Under the pieces are notes generated by a model. The model was not told where the DNA came from. It saw only the letters and a list, made by a program, of their open reading frames with translations, and did no database searches. From Asterias rubens (lineage: Eukaryota > Echinodermata > Asteroidea > Forcipulatida > Asteriidae): 64,000 nt of DNA. Position 1 is the stretch's first letter. Every line of letters starts with the position of its first letter. Below are positions 1 to 13,578 of this stretch, in pieces. The DNA lies in NCBI RefSeq assembly GCF_902459465.1, contig NC_047066.1, positions 21,641,047 to 21,705,046 on the forward strand, read 5' to 3'. The position numbers were made by a program, and so were the translations under genes.

Positions 1-111
1 ACCGATTGAGCTCAAATTTTCACAAGTTTGTTATTTTATGCATATGTTGAGATACACCAACTGTGAAGGCTAGTGTTTGACAATTACCAATAGTGTCCAC
101 TGCCTTTAAGC
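1..111. repeat. MITE-A, truncated by the window edge
   Basis: This is the right-hand part of a short inverted-repeat element that recurs through the window. It ends in the shared terminus reading aattaccaatagtgtccac and then cctttaa. The interior about gcatatgttgagatacacc also occurs at 15250, 49075 and, inverted, elsewhere. It lies in the BRAP intron after the last visible exon. No coding potential is seen. Confidence 0.8.
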
Positions 112-261
112 ACATGCGAATTACTGCAAAAAACGTAAATTGTTGGTTCAAATCCAACTCTAGTCAATTTGTCTTTGTTCAACCCCAAACCATTTACAAT
201 TCACCAAGTCAGTTTCGCTTGTAGTATAATGTTATTCTTTTAGAAATAACTGTTGTTCTAC

Positions 262-3200
262 CTCCAGCATAATCCCACACCCTTTGGTTGCCAAGCTGCA
301 TGGCGTATGTGTGTTGTGTCTCCTCAAAATGGCGATAGGAATGAGCGTTAGAGTATCTTCCACAACCAACATGTCCACAGATTAGACAGATCCATAGACT
401 CTATCAACAAAATCAACAAAAGGAAGTATTTAGTGGATTGAGAAAGGTGAATTAAATACTGCAAGTACTCAATGTATCCACAGACTCTATCAACAAAATC
501 AACAAAAGAAAGTATTTAGTGGATTGAGAAAGGTGAATTAAATATGTCAAGTAGCCAATGTATGCATTCACAGACACTATCAGCACAAGTAAATCAATTA
601 CCCCAGCCATCGTTCCTGTTTTGTCTGTGATTATGAATTGCACAAATCAAGAAATTGTGATTCAGTAACTAGACGACAACACTTATTCTAATAGAGGTTA
701 AATTTGCATCGGGGATCATGAATATTAATTTTGGTTTTTACCTATATACACCGATGTGTGCTAGCACTGTATACTCAGTACTTACCCGAGTTCGGTGAAA
801 AAACCCACAGGCATATTACTCGGGTGGGATTCAAACCCACGACCTTTGCCAAATTAATAACACTTGTTCTAATCGTTTCCGAAATCAGTGGCTAGCTTGG
901 GATTCAAACTGCCATTAGACCTGCAGTCTTAGGTGTCCTATGCTTTAAGGCTACTTCATGATGAAGTCGCAACCGGTGATTAAAACATTGCCTTAGTTCT
1001 TACCTCTTGAGCTCCACAAGTAAAGCACTTATGGTCTTCAACAGGCTCAGGTGTTTGGCAGTATCTACATACAGGACAACTACAAAAAAAGAAAATAATA
1101 AAAGATTAATAACAATAATAATTAACCATTTACATATAAATATTGCATAACACGTAATGATTAAACAAGTCCCAAGGCGCTGTACAGAAATAAAGAAAAC
1201 AGAATACAAATACAAGATTTACTAGGAAACAAACGTGTAAAATTCAAGCTCAGGGCCCAATTTTATAGAGCTGCTTAAGCAGAAAATATTACTTCACAAT
1301 TTTCTGCTGAGCAGAAATATCAGGATACCAGTCACAAATTGTACTAGTGACAATGTGGTTTGGCTGGTAATCATATTCTGGTAAGATGATCTTTGTTGCG
1401 CTTAGCTACTTTTTCTGCTTAAGCAACTCTATGAAATTGGGTCCTGAATGTTTGTCCTACCTTGTGTCACCCCATTTGTCGAGGCAGTTCCCATGGAAGG
1501 CATGATTGCACAGTATGGTGAGGATGCCATCCACCGATTCATCCATACGCTCCAGGCAGATATGACAGGTAGGGAGTTCAGTCAAGCCAGGGACTGGTAG
1601 AGTTGCACCCTAAAAAATTTTTTAAAAAATACACAACAAATAATAATAACAGCATTTTCGAGCTGTTGCAAAACACTACAACAAAACAAACGAAAACCAC
1701 AGAGGAAACTTATTTAAAAAACAAGTGAGATGTAGCCAAGGGCAAAATTTCATAGAGCTACTTCAACAGGAAATATGGCTTAAAATTTGTCTGCCAAGCA
1801 GAAATGAGCAGGATACCAGTCACAAGCTGTACTTGTGACATGGAAGCTTGGCCTATAACCTTTTTCTTGTAAGCATAATTTTTGTTATTCATAGCTACTT
1901 GTCAAAGCTTAAGCACATCTTTGTCATAGATCTGCTTAAAAAAATTAGCTTGTTACAACAAAATTATGCTCACCAGAATACGGTTACCTGCTAAACTATC
2001 ATGTCACATTCAAAAATGTAATTGGTATCCTGCTTATTTCTGCTAAGCAGAAATGTGTTAAGAAATATTTTCTGACGAGCAAGCTAGTCGAAACGCTGAG
2101 ACCAATTCAAGAAGTGAATCCGCGGTAGTGCAGTTAATTACGAAGTATTTTCCGCTTAACGTTGCTGTGAAATTGGGCCTCCGCCTTTAAACTTACCTCA
2201 AATGCCTTCATACACTCCACCCGAGAGACATACACCAGGTAGCAAATAGTGCTCTCGATGGAATTGAAAGGTTTCCCATTCAGCTCTGTGTAGAATTCAT
2301 CTGCATCTTTCTGTGGGAGGAAATTGAAAATCGAAAAATGTACTAAGTGCAACTGGGATAAAGAATAGAATTACTGATGTGTGATATGCACTGTACACTC
2401 AGTGCTTTCCCCTAGAGTCATGTAGAAATTAAACTCCACACTGGTTTTGCTGTGATATTAGAGAGCATAAAATCTTATGGCCAGGGACCAATTTCATAGA
2501 GCTAAGCACAAAATTTTCTTAGCATGAAATTTATTCCTTGATAAAGACAGGATTACCAACCAAATGTCCATTTGTTGCAGATTGCTTGTCACTGGTATCC
2601 AGCTGTTGTTTGCTTATCCTGAAAACCACGTGGAGATTTGGTTGGTAATCCTGTTTTTATCCAGGCAAAAGTTTCAATTTTTGTGCTTAGCAGCTCTATA
2701 AAAATAGGCCCAGGGTCGATTTCACAAAGCAAAATTGTGAAATCGGCCCCAGGTTTCGAACCCACACTCTACTGACAACACCAGGGCCAAATTTCATAGC
2801 GCTGCTTAACAGTAAGCAAATTTGCGTGCTTACTGTAGCTTAAGCCTTAGCGTATTTCACAGGTTAGCAGAAAAATTTGGCGGCCATATTGCGTGTTTAC
2901 CGTGGATTTGCATTTCGACATCATTTGTTTTCGTGCGATAAGCACCGGATGGTTAGCATCGTGTGCTTCTGGTTAGCAGCGCTATGAAATAGAAATTGCA
3001 CAGTAAGCACAAAATCGGCTGCTAAGCACCGCTATGAACTTGGGCCCTGAGCTTGGGTCCCGCTCAGACACAACTTGCTCGGCCATGATAATTTGAACCC
3101 ACCTGATGCTTGAACTTGAAGAGCACCATGTACTGATTGGGCGTGGCATCTCTAATGATCCTCATGAGTTGGATGCCTTGACTGAGAGGAGCAGCAAGCT

Positions 3201-3293
3201 GAAGGAGGTCATGAATGGTCATGACGGCAGGTACAGCAAGCATGCATAGCATCTCACTACGCGATACTCCTTCATCCAGAGATGTCATCTCAC

Positions 3294-3333
<40 letters not shown>

Positions 3334-6300
3334 AATAATAAAAATAATAATAATAATAACAAATTCTTATATAGCGCATTTCACAATAAACCTTATCAAT
3401 GCGCTTTACATTAGTCCCCTGGTCATTGGGCCAATAAACATCCCTTTAATCTTTCTCAGCTCCCAATAGGGAGTATACAGCCCCGAGCTGCCGTGGCGCT
3501 CCGAAAGCTTTTACATTCACAATATCAACCTCTACCTGCAAGTACCCATTTATACCCCTGGGTGAAGAGAAGCAATTATAGTAAAGTATCTTGCTCAAGG
3601 ACACAAGTGTCACGAACGGGATTCGAACCCACACTCCGGTGACTTAGCACCAGAACTTGAATTCGATGCTCTTAACCACTCGGCCGCGACACTCTAATAG
3701 ATAATGGTTTTTCAATATTTAGAATGTGGAAAGGTTTGCAGTAACACCGTGTAATGAATATATCTCTAAATGAGTTGGGGTGGTTATGAAAAGAACCAAC
3801 GGTTTCCACCATGCAAAGTTTTGCTTTGCGATTAATAAACTATTTGTGGATGTACACCATAGCTTTGTTTGATCATTTAAACTGGTTGTGATCGCTATCA
3901 TTAAAACATCAGAAAGATACATATTTTGGAACAAAAGGTCAATCAAATTTGATAAGAACACATTTTGTAAAAGCTTACTTTTCTTTAAAGAGGTGAAGAA
4001 TCCCTTTAGTTAGCTCCACACTTGGATTGCCAGAGGAGAATGGAATGACACTCTGGTGCTTCGACAGTGGACTCTTTGTCATGTGCTTCCCGTCTAGTAT
4101 CCCACCTCTTTCAGTTGGTGACATGTTACGGTAATCCTTAGTATCTACCTCTATTGTCTGAGGAAGGGGGCTTCCTGTCACAATGGAAGCATAACTTCTC
4201 TGGCTTCCAACGGTGGCAGAAGTGCGATTATCAGTTTCTTGGATCGGCAATGACATAACGCTAATGGGAGTACTAGGGTCCGAGTTCACAGAGTCCTTTA
4301 TTCCATCTCCACTTGAAAGATCTTGGGTGTTAGTTTGTGGCTTTTTTGATTTCTTAGGTCCATCGCTGTCTGGCATTTTCTTTGATTTCTTGTTTTTGTT
4401 TCCAACTGGCTTGCTGACCTGGGTTTCCTCAGCAGGACTTTTGTTCTGAAGATCCTTCGTAAGACTCTTCCCTTTTCGATCGTTATCTGTGTTGGGGTCT
4501 GGTGGTTTGTTGGGAGTTGGTGGTGTCCCGTCTGAATTTGGTGACAGTGTGTCATTGTCGTTTGTAATCTTGGCCTTCTCTAGGTTTTTCAAAGTGTTGT
4601 TTAAGCTGTCTAAATATGAATGAAAGTGACGGAAAATGTTGTAAATTATGCAATTTTTTTACTGAAGCATCATATGTGTTGGTTTTTATCATAGAGCTAT
4701 GTAAAATTTATATAGCTCTTTGGTTCTTATCAAAGTACTGGCATCATACATGCCGTAAAAAAAACTACTTGTTAAAACCATATTTGGACCCTGGAAAATT
4801 TCAGGCAGACGGCCGCCTCTAACCATACCCAGGGCTTAAACTGGGGGGGGGATCCACTTGGGATCGCAGCACTTGTAACTTAGCAGGGTTAAAGACATTT
4901 TGTGAGACTCAAACTCAACATTTCAACATCAATTTTGTTTTAGACAGAGATGTTGAATAAAAAAAAAAATAAGACCACTGGACTTGTCCTGTCTTTGGCT
5001 TACTGACGTGTTGACACTGAAATCACTGGCTTCTGGCCTGTGGTTCAGTGTAAATTTTGACTTGAGCCCTGCTACCTATGTGAAGAATCTAGTACAACTC
5101 TTCATGTAAATGGTGTTGGAAGCTTCCCACGGTGTGAAGAATAAGAGTATTTATGAATATAAATACAAATAGTAGACTTGCAGGTTGGTACAACCATGTG
5201 TTAAAAATTTCTTTGAGGGAGTGTTGGCTCTGAAAGAGCTGTGGTCTTGACGCTTCAAACAGTATACTCTGCTCGTCTTCAGGAGACGAGCAGATTACAC
5301 AATGTTCAAAACGTCAAGACCACACCGGCTTGTGTTTAGAGTTACTCCTAATTCTTCATGATAATAATAATATTATTGACAGCAGTTATGGGTGCTCCTA
5401 CATGTACAACGGAAGGCCAGTCCTTATCAGGATGACCCCCCCCCCCCCATTCCTACTATTATTCAAAACATCTTGGGATTGTGTTTAATTACCAGAATTG
5501 GCTAGTTTGGATTTACAAAGCAGTGCATGAATGTATGAATGGAAATAAAATAAATGAATAAACAAACAAACAAACAAACAAAACAAACAAATAAACAAAC
5601 CTGTAAACATGATCGTCTCAACAGTCATCTCTCTCATTTCCCTTGAGCCATGATGCTGATTCAACACTTCTTCTCTAGTCTCCACATGCTTACTCGTTGG
5701 ACTCTTTGGTGATCCCCTGACGTTGCTGGGTGAAGTCGCTCTCCCCTCATCCTCTCCTCCCACCTGCCTTTCTTTCAAATTCTTCTCAGTGGATTTGATG
5801 TTTGGATTGGACTTATCTTGGTGGGGAGGGAGTGCTTCATCTTTTTCTTGCATTTTCTCCTCTAGAAATAGAACATGAAAAAAACTTTTTATTTTATTTT
5901 GTTTAATTTAACATCATTATTCAAAATATTAATATTAAACATTATAAACCTTTTAAAATGTAACAACTAATTCAGGAAGTAAACAAAAGATAAAATTACA
6001 CACCTGGCAAGAGAATAATAATAATAATAACTCTTATATAGCATAGCGCATTTCACAATAACCGTATCAATGCGCTTTACATTAGTGCCCTGGTCACATG
6101 GCCAATAACAAGAACACCCTAAGAACAGACAGAAAACACTGCAAGACCCAAGATGGGCAATTATTGGACTAATCACTAGGTAGGGTGGCAAGATGAGTGA
6201 GGGGGGGGCTTTTAAGCACATACATTGCTTTTCTTCACCAAATAAAACACTTATTTAGTTTTTTAAGCATAGGCCTAATGAAGTCCTTCATACAACAAAG

Positions 6301-7068
6301 AAATTATTTCTCTGCACTGCAGAACCCAATATCATGGCAACAAAATACTAAGCAATTTATGTTTTTATGTAGCAAAACTTAAGACCTATTTAAAAAAAAT
6401 ACTATCAAAGCTCATGTGCAACAAATCTTTGAAAAATATACGCATGATAAGGTCATGCCCGGCTGTCTGTTTATTTATACACAAATCATGTTCTGTCTCA
6501 ATAAATTATTTGAGACTGCTTGATGAAAATAGCTTCCCATGTCACATGTGTATTCTCATGATTTTGATTTTGATTTTGATTTATATAATATAGAAAAGTG
6601 AAAATAGAGTAGTATGGTCAGATTGTCATTCTAAATCGTTTGGTAGATGATGCATAAAGTTAACATCTAGGCCTACAAGTTTACTACAAATTCATTTAAA
6701 TCATGTTGTTCTACAATGTTAGGGAAATCTATTCTAATTGAGAAACCAGTGCCAAATTCTTCTGCTGCTTGTTGTTCTTTTCTTTTCAGTTCTTCATTCA
6801 TTTATTTACCAACTTAAAAAAGTACACTTCGTTTTATTTATCGAGGGACATAAAGTGAGAGGGCAGTGTTCGGGTTCGGTTTTCCCTCTTGACTGGAAGC
6901 ACAAGGCTTTAGGACTACACAAAAGAAAATTAAAACAGGAAAAAAAGTATTTTATTAATTACCTTTTTGTTTGATGATGTTGTCTTTGCAGGATGTGAAA
7001 CGGACCCACTCTGGCAATGGGATACGGTCCTCTATCTCAAACCGCAAAACCACCAAAGAAACAGACAT
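262..7068 (-). CDS. BRAP: BRCA1-associated protein (BRAP/IMP), RING E3 ligase, 3' end outside window
   Basis: Coding exons in transcript order are 7068-6963, 5861-5601, 4609-3979, 3292-3103, 2310-2197, 1609-1461, 1079-1004 and 400-262. Phases agree at every junction and give 555 codons before the gene leaves the window. The protein starts [14 protein letters not shown], like vertebrate BRAP. It then has a long Ser/Thr/Pro/Lys-rich linker (about residues 110-315), the BRAP2 RRM-like domain beginning [10 protein letters not shown] (about 318-430), a RING finger starting [11 protein letters not shown] (about 449-489, with CNHAFHGNC and CPVC), and a UBP-type zinc finger ([11 protein letters not shown], then [13 protein letters not shown]). 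In vertebrates this family binds activated Ras, restrains KSR-dependent MAPK signalling and holds proteins in the cytoplasm; that role is known of the family, not shown here. The C-terminal coiled coil lies past the left edge. The linker is much longer than in human BRAP. The start is fixed by the match at the first ATG of exon 1. Confidence 0.95.
396..585. repeat. 87-bp tandem duplication at the BRAP exon 8 acceptor
   Basis: A unit beginning agactctatcaacaaaatc at 396 recurs at 483, and a short degraded third start is seen at 572. The unit begins inside BRAP exon 8 (first exon base 400, minus strand) and runs into the upstream intron, so the splice acceptor sequence is copied along with the intron. 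Confidence 0.85.
675..880 (-). mobile_element. SINE3 copy (tRNA-derived)
   Basis: It shares long stretches with 43622-43830, including aatattaattttggttttta, the gtatactcagtact block and the B box region gggattcaaacccacgacc. Read on the minus strand the tRNA-like head is at the right end and the body at the left. It lies in the BRAP intron between exons 7 and 8. Confidence 0.75.
1250..3056. repeat. Cluster of about five MITE-B copies in BRAP introns
   Basis: Copies lie near 1250-1442, 1741-1950, 1905-2183, 2482-2712 and 2783-3056. Each carries termini of the type cccaatttcatagagctgct and its inverse agcagctctatgaaattggg, with internal blocks such as gagcaggataccagtcaca. The 2783-3056 copy belongs to a longer subfamily that recurs at 17117-17401. 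BRAP exons 5 and 6 sit between copies without disruption. Confidence 0.8.
3295..3694 (-). mobile_element. SINE1 copy whose tail forms the BRAP exon 4 acceptor
   Basis: Read on the minus strand this starts with a tRNA-like head (gtcgcggccgagtggttaag) and has a B box GGTTCGAATCC at 3629-3619. It continues through a body with cttgtgtccttgagcaaga and ends in an (ATT)n tail at about 3360-3295. It lies in the same orientation as BRAP transcription. The tail runs directly into the AG that precedes exon 4 (first exon base 3292). Confidence 0.85.
5241..5323. repeat. Nested foldback (two stacked palindromes)
   Basis: The outer arms gtggtcttgacg (5241-5252) and cgtcaagaccac (5312-5323) are perfect inverse copies. 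The inner arms tctgctcgtct (5268-5278) and agacgagcaga (5284-5294) form a second perfect stem with a five-base loop. It lies in the BRAP intron between exons 2 and 3 and is probably a small foldback element. Confidence 0.7.
6010..6125 (-). mobile_element. SINE1 tail fragment
   Basis: The blocks (aat)n, cttatatagc, gcgcatttcacaata and atcaatgcgctttacattag match the 3' part of the SINE1 copy at 3295-3694 in the same orientation. The tRNA-like head is missing. It lies in BRAP intron 1. Confidence 0.7.
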
Positions 7069-7428
7069 ATGGAATCACAAGAAATCCCTCTTGTGTGTCC
7101 AAACTTTTACATTCTTCAGACAAACCAAAACTTAGTTAAAAATTGAAGTAAATATGGAGCATCTTGGGCTAAATTTTAGGTGTTTCGCCGCTGGTCCGTT
7201 TCTGACGTGCATGACTTTCGGCAGATTTGAGAAACTGCTTATTTTAGCATGGTTCCGCTACTCAGGCCTCGTTGGGTCAACGGATTAACGAGGCGGCGTT
7301 CAGGCAAAAAAATGTAAACATGCTATGACACCATTCAACAACAGAGGGCGGGCTTTACAAGTAACAGTTCCTGGGTGCCTTGTTGTAGTTTGTTTCAGTT
7401 GTTCTGCTGGTGATTTTTTACGTTTTAG
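7069..7428. promoter_or_regulatory. Shared head-to-head promoter region of BRAP and QPRT
   Basis: The BRAP start codon at 7068 (minus) and the QPRT start at 7429 (plus) are 360 bases apart with no other gene between, so both promoters must lie here or overlap the 5' UTRs. No TATA box was clearly placed. CpG-containing stretches occur at about 7190-7300. Bidirectional use is inferred from layout only. Confidence 0.55.
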
Positions 7429-10875
<3,447 letters not shown>

Positions 10876-11087
10876 AATGGTTGCTATTGTCTTTTGTTAA
10901 AACTACAAAACAGCCATGTTTTGATAGATAAAACAAGGAAGGTTTAGTCGACATGATGCATTGAAGGGGACAAGCCAAGTAAATATTAAGTTCTTGATCA
11001 ATAGGGACCTTGGGTAGATGCTCCTCAGTCACTGACTCCACCTTTTGTTATTGGTTTCATTCTCCTGTTATTTCTTGTAACATGGGC

Positions 11088-11335
11088 CCAATTTCATAGA
11101 GCTGCTAAGCACAAAAATTTGCTTAGCATGAAATTTCTGCCTCGATAAAAACAGGATTACCAACCAAAAAGCAACCATATTTCCACATGATTTTCGGGAT
11201 GAGCAAACATCAGCTAAATACCAGTAACACGTAATATGCAACAAAAGCAAATTTTGTTGGTAATCATGTTTTATCAAGGAAGAAATTTCATGCTTAGCAA
11301 ATTTTTGTGCTTAGCAGCTCTATGAAATAGGGCCA
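11088..11335. repeat. MITE-B copy
   Basis: It begins gggcccaatttcatagagct and ends with the inverse agcagctctatgaaataggg. A second pair of inverse blocks (aaatttctgcctcgataaaa and ttatcaaggaagaaatttca) lies inside, so the whole unit can fold back on itself. It lies just downstream of the QPRT stop codon. Confidence 0.8.
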
Positions 11336-12429
11336 TGGACTTGGCTTGTCCACTTCATTGCATCTGATGGAGTAGTTCCGCATGCTTTTTTTATGTTATT
11401 ACAGTCGACTCCCGTTAAGGATTCTTTCTAGTTATAAATCACTTGGACTTAATACATGAAATAATATCTGAAATGGGTCAAACATTGAGAGACTAAGTGA
11501 GCATGTAAAAGAGCTATGTATTTACCGAGTAAAGTCTGCTGCCACCTTGTGTTCAAGAAGTCTCCCATACGTTAAGGAGAATGGACGAGAAAGTGTAGAT
11601 TCATGAAGTGGAGTCTATTCTTTGACCTAAACACTGGTTATGTTACAGTTTCATTGAATTGGATTTCTCAATTTTACAAAATATTATCAGCATACTTTTA
11701 GTGCTTGCAACATTATCGACTACAATGTCAGTTTGCTCAACTGACAATAAATTGTGTAAGGGCCAACTAAAGTGATTTTTATAAACTGGAAAATGTTTTT
11801 GTAAATTGAAAGATAAGATATTTCAGTTATGATTTGTTGCACTTCATGCTATCTAGTAATTTTCAAGTTGAACTATTTACTTTAGTTTGTAAAAACCTAA
11901 ACTCAACTGTAGATTATTTCACAAATATATGCTTAAGATAAGGTAAGATAAGATAAGAACTTTATTATTCCACACAGGGGAAATTAAAAAGTATACATTT
12001 GTAACGACAAATCTACAGTTAAGTGTACATTCGTAAGTATAATCTACACTTTCAACAAAAGAGTTAGTCAAAGAAATAGTTAAAATTGAGAATAATGTTA
12101 TATAATTTTCTTTTGTTAATGTATCAATTATAATGTTTAGGCACTAGTATTTTGGACTGACATAATATTTTTATTTTAACAATATTTAGCTGGACAATTA
12201 ACTTGTTTTTTGTTGTTGTTTTTTTGGTGGGGGCTCTTTCTGATTGTTGTTTAGGTCTTATTGGATAGTTATTACTTTAATGGCACTGCACGATACCCTT
12301 TTGGTTAAATTTCTTTTCTTTTTTACTTAACTAAGTGTTGAATTCACATTAGTTTTTATACACACTTTGTTTGGTATGGTTTGAGAAAATGGTATAAAAA
12401 GGAAGGATAAAGGTGTTAACTTTACATTT

Positions 12430-12458
12430 AATAAACACCATTTTATGGATGAAATAAA
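12430..12458 (+). terminator. Candidate poly(A) signals for QPRT
   Basis: Two AATAAA hexamers occur at 12430-12435 and 12453-12458, about 1.55 kb past the QPRT stop codon. Transcript data would be needed to link them to the gene. Confidence 0.3.
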
Positions 12459-13429
12459 GGGAAAGTTGTTTCAGTTCTTCTCATTATTTAATTCAAAGTT
12501 TCTTTGACCAGAGCTAAAGCACCAAGTGATACCATAGTTCGTTATATCCCCCACTTCGCCCACCCTGATCCCGACACAGGATACCTAGTTTTGTCTATCT
12601 ATCTATCCTTCCAGTAGGTAAAGTTACTACCCTCTGCCCCCCCCCCCCACAACAACAAACAAGTTTGATGATTGTATACCTATGTTGTACTTAAAACATG
12701 TTGGTGTGGGAGAAGTAATGCCATTACACGAATGACATATAAAGGACTATTCCTGGGTTTTGTGAAAGTTTGATAAACCTAGCCTCTGCAGGCGCTACAT
12801 CGATTAATAACATCATACCACTCTAACTACATGTTGAAATGCTAAAATACCAACATAGAATTATTCTAAAGTCTCCTTGGTTTAATATTAAAAACCACTG
12901 TTGTGTATACACTATCACCGAGTAATCAACCTCCAATTTAACATTTCAATACAGTTACCACGTATCCATAGTTACTGACGTCCTTGCCACTATTAGACCA
13001 CAACCAACGTCACCAAAACAAGACGCTCGTGCAAAGTCAATTGTTCTCTCAGAAATGTTGTTATTTAACTGTCGTTCTTAAAATAGTTCATTGTTTGCTT
13101 CTAATTGCGGAATAAACAGCTCAAGCAGACAAGGTTAGCCGCACACAGTTTACAGTTTTGACAATTAGTATATTATTTATTAAGCCACTACAAAAATGCA
13201 ACAGCTGTGGGGTGCGATCGCGGCTCTGTTGAATATTATAGTTCAGCAGAAGCTCTTGGGGGGAAAATAGTAGTCGGATTGAATCGGAATGAAAAAAGTC
13301 GGCAAAGCATCCTCATAGAAACATCACACACACACACTTTTTGTAGAAAAGACTATGAAGAATTTTCAGTTTTAGACGTGGGAGGAGAACCCTTACAGGG
13401 AAAGAAACACACTACACGCAGTTAGGTGG

Positions 13430-13545
13430 CGACTGAAAAACCAAATCCACACGCAGGGCTCCGGTCCGGGTTTCGAACCGCCCGGGGGTCCACGGAGGTG
13501 AAAGGCAGGTACAGAAACCACTGAGCCAACCTGAAGCTGGGTATT
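13430..13545 (-). mobile_element. SINE4 head fragment in the 5' flank of the fibrinogen-domain gene
   Basis: On the minus strand an A box TGGCTCAGTGG (13528-13518) and a B box GGTTCGAAACC (13479-13469) have tRNA-like spacing. The same order of blocks (aggttggctcagtggttt, ctgcctttcac, tggttcga) is found on the plus strand at 31799-31955. It ends about 35 bases before the start codon at 13579. Confidence 0.65.
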
Positions 13546-13578
13546 CTACGGCAAAGATAAGCTTGTTGAACGTCAAAG

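Larger units (their letters stand above)
10876..13429 (+). other. QPRT 3' flank and intergenic stretch
   Basis: No further coding exon is seen. A MITE-B copy lies at 11088-11335. The rest is AT-rich and probably includes the QPRT 3' UTR, with poly(A) candidates near 12430 and 12453. A (gataa)n-like run is at about 11935-11960 and a C-run at about 12640. The 72-codon open frame at 13207-13425 resembles no known family. Confidence 0.5.

Noticed and set aside
4213-4555. Open frames overlapping BRAP exon 3 in other frames
   Set aside because: They are shadows of the BRAP linker, which is fixed by splice phase on both sides.
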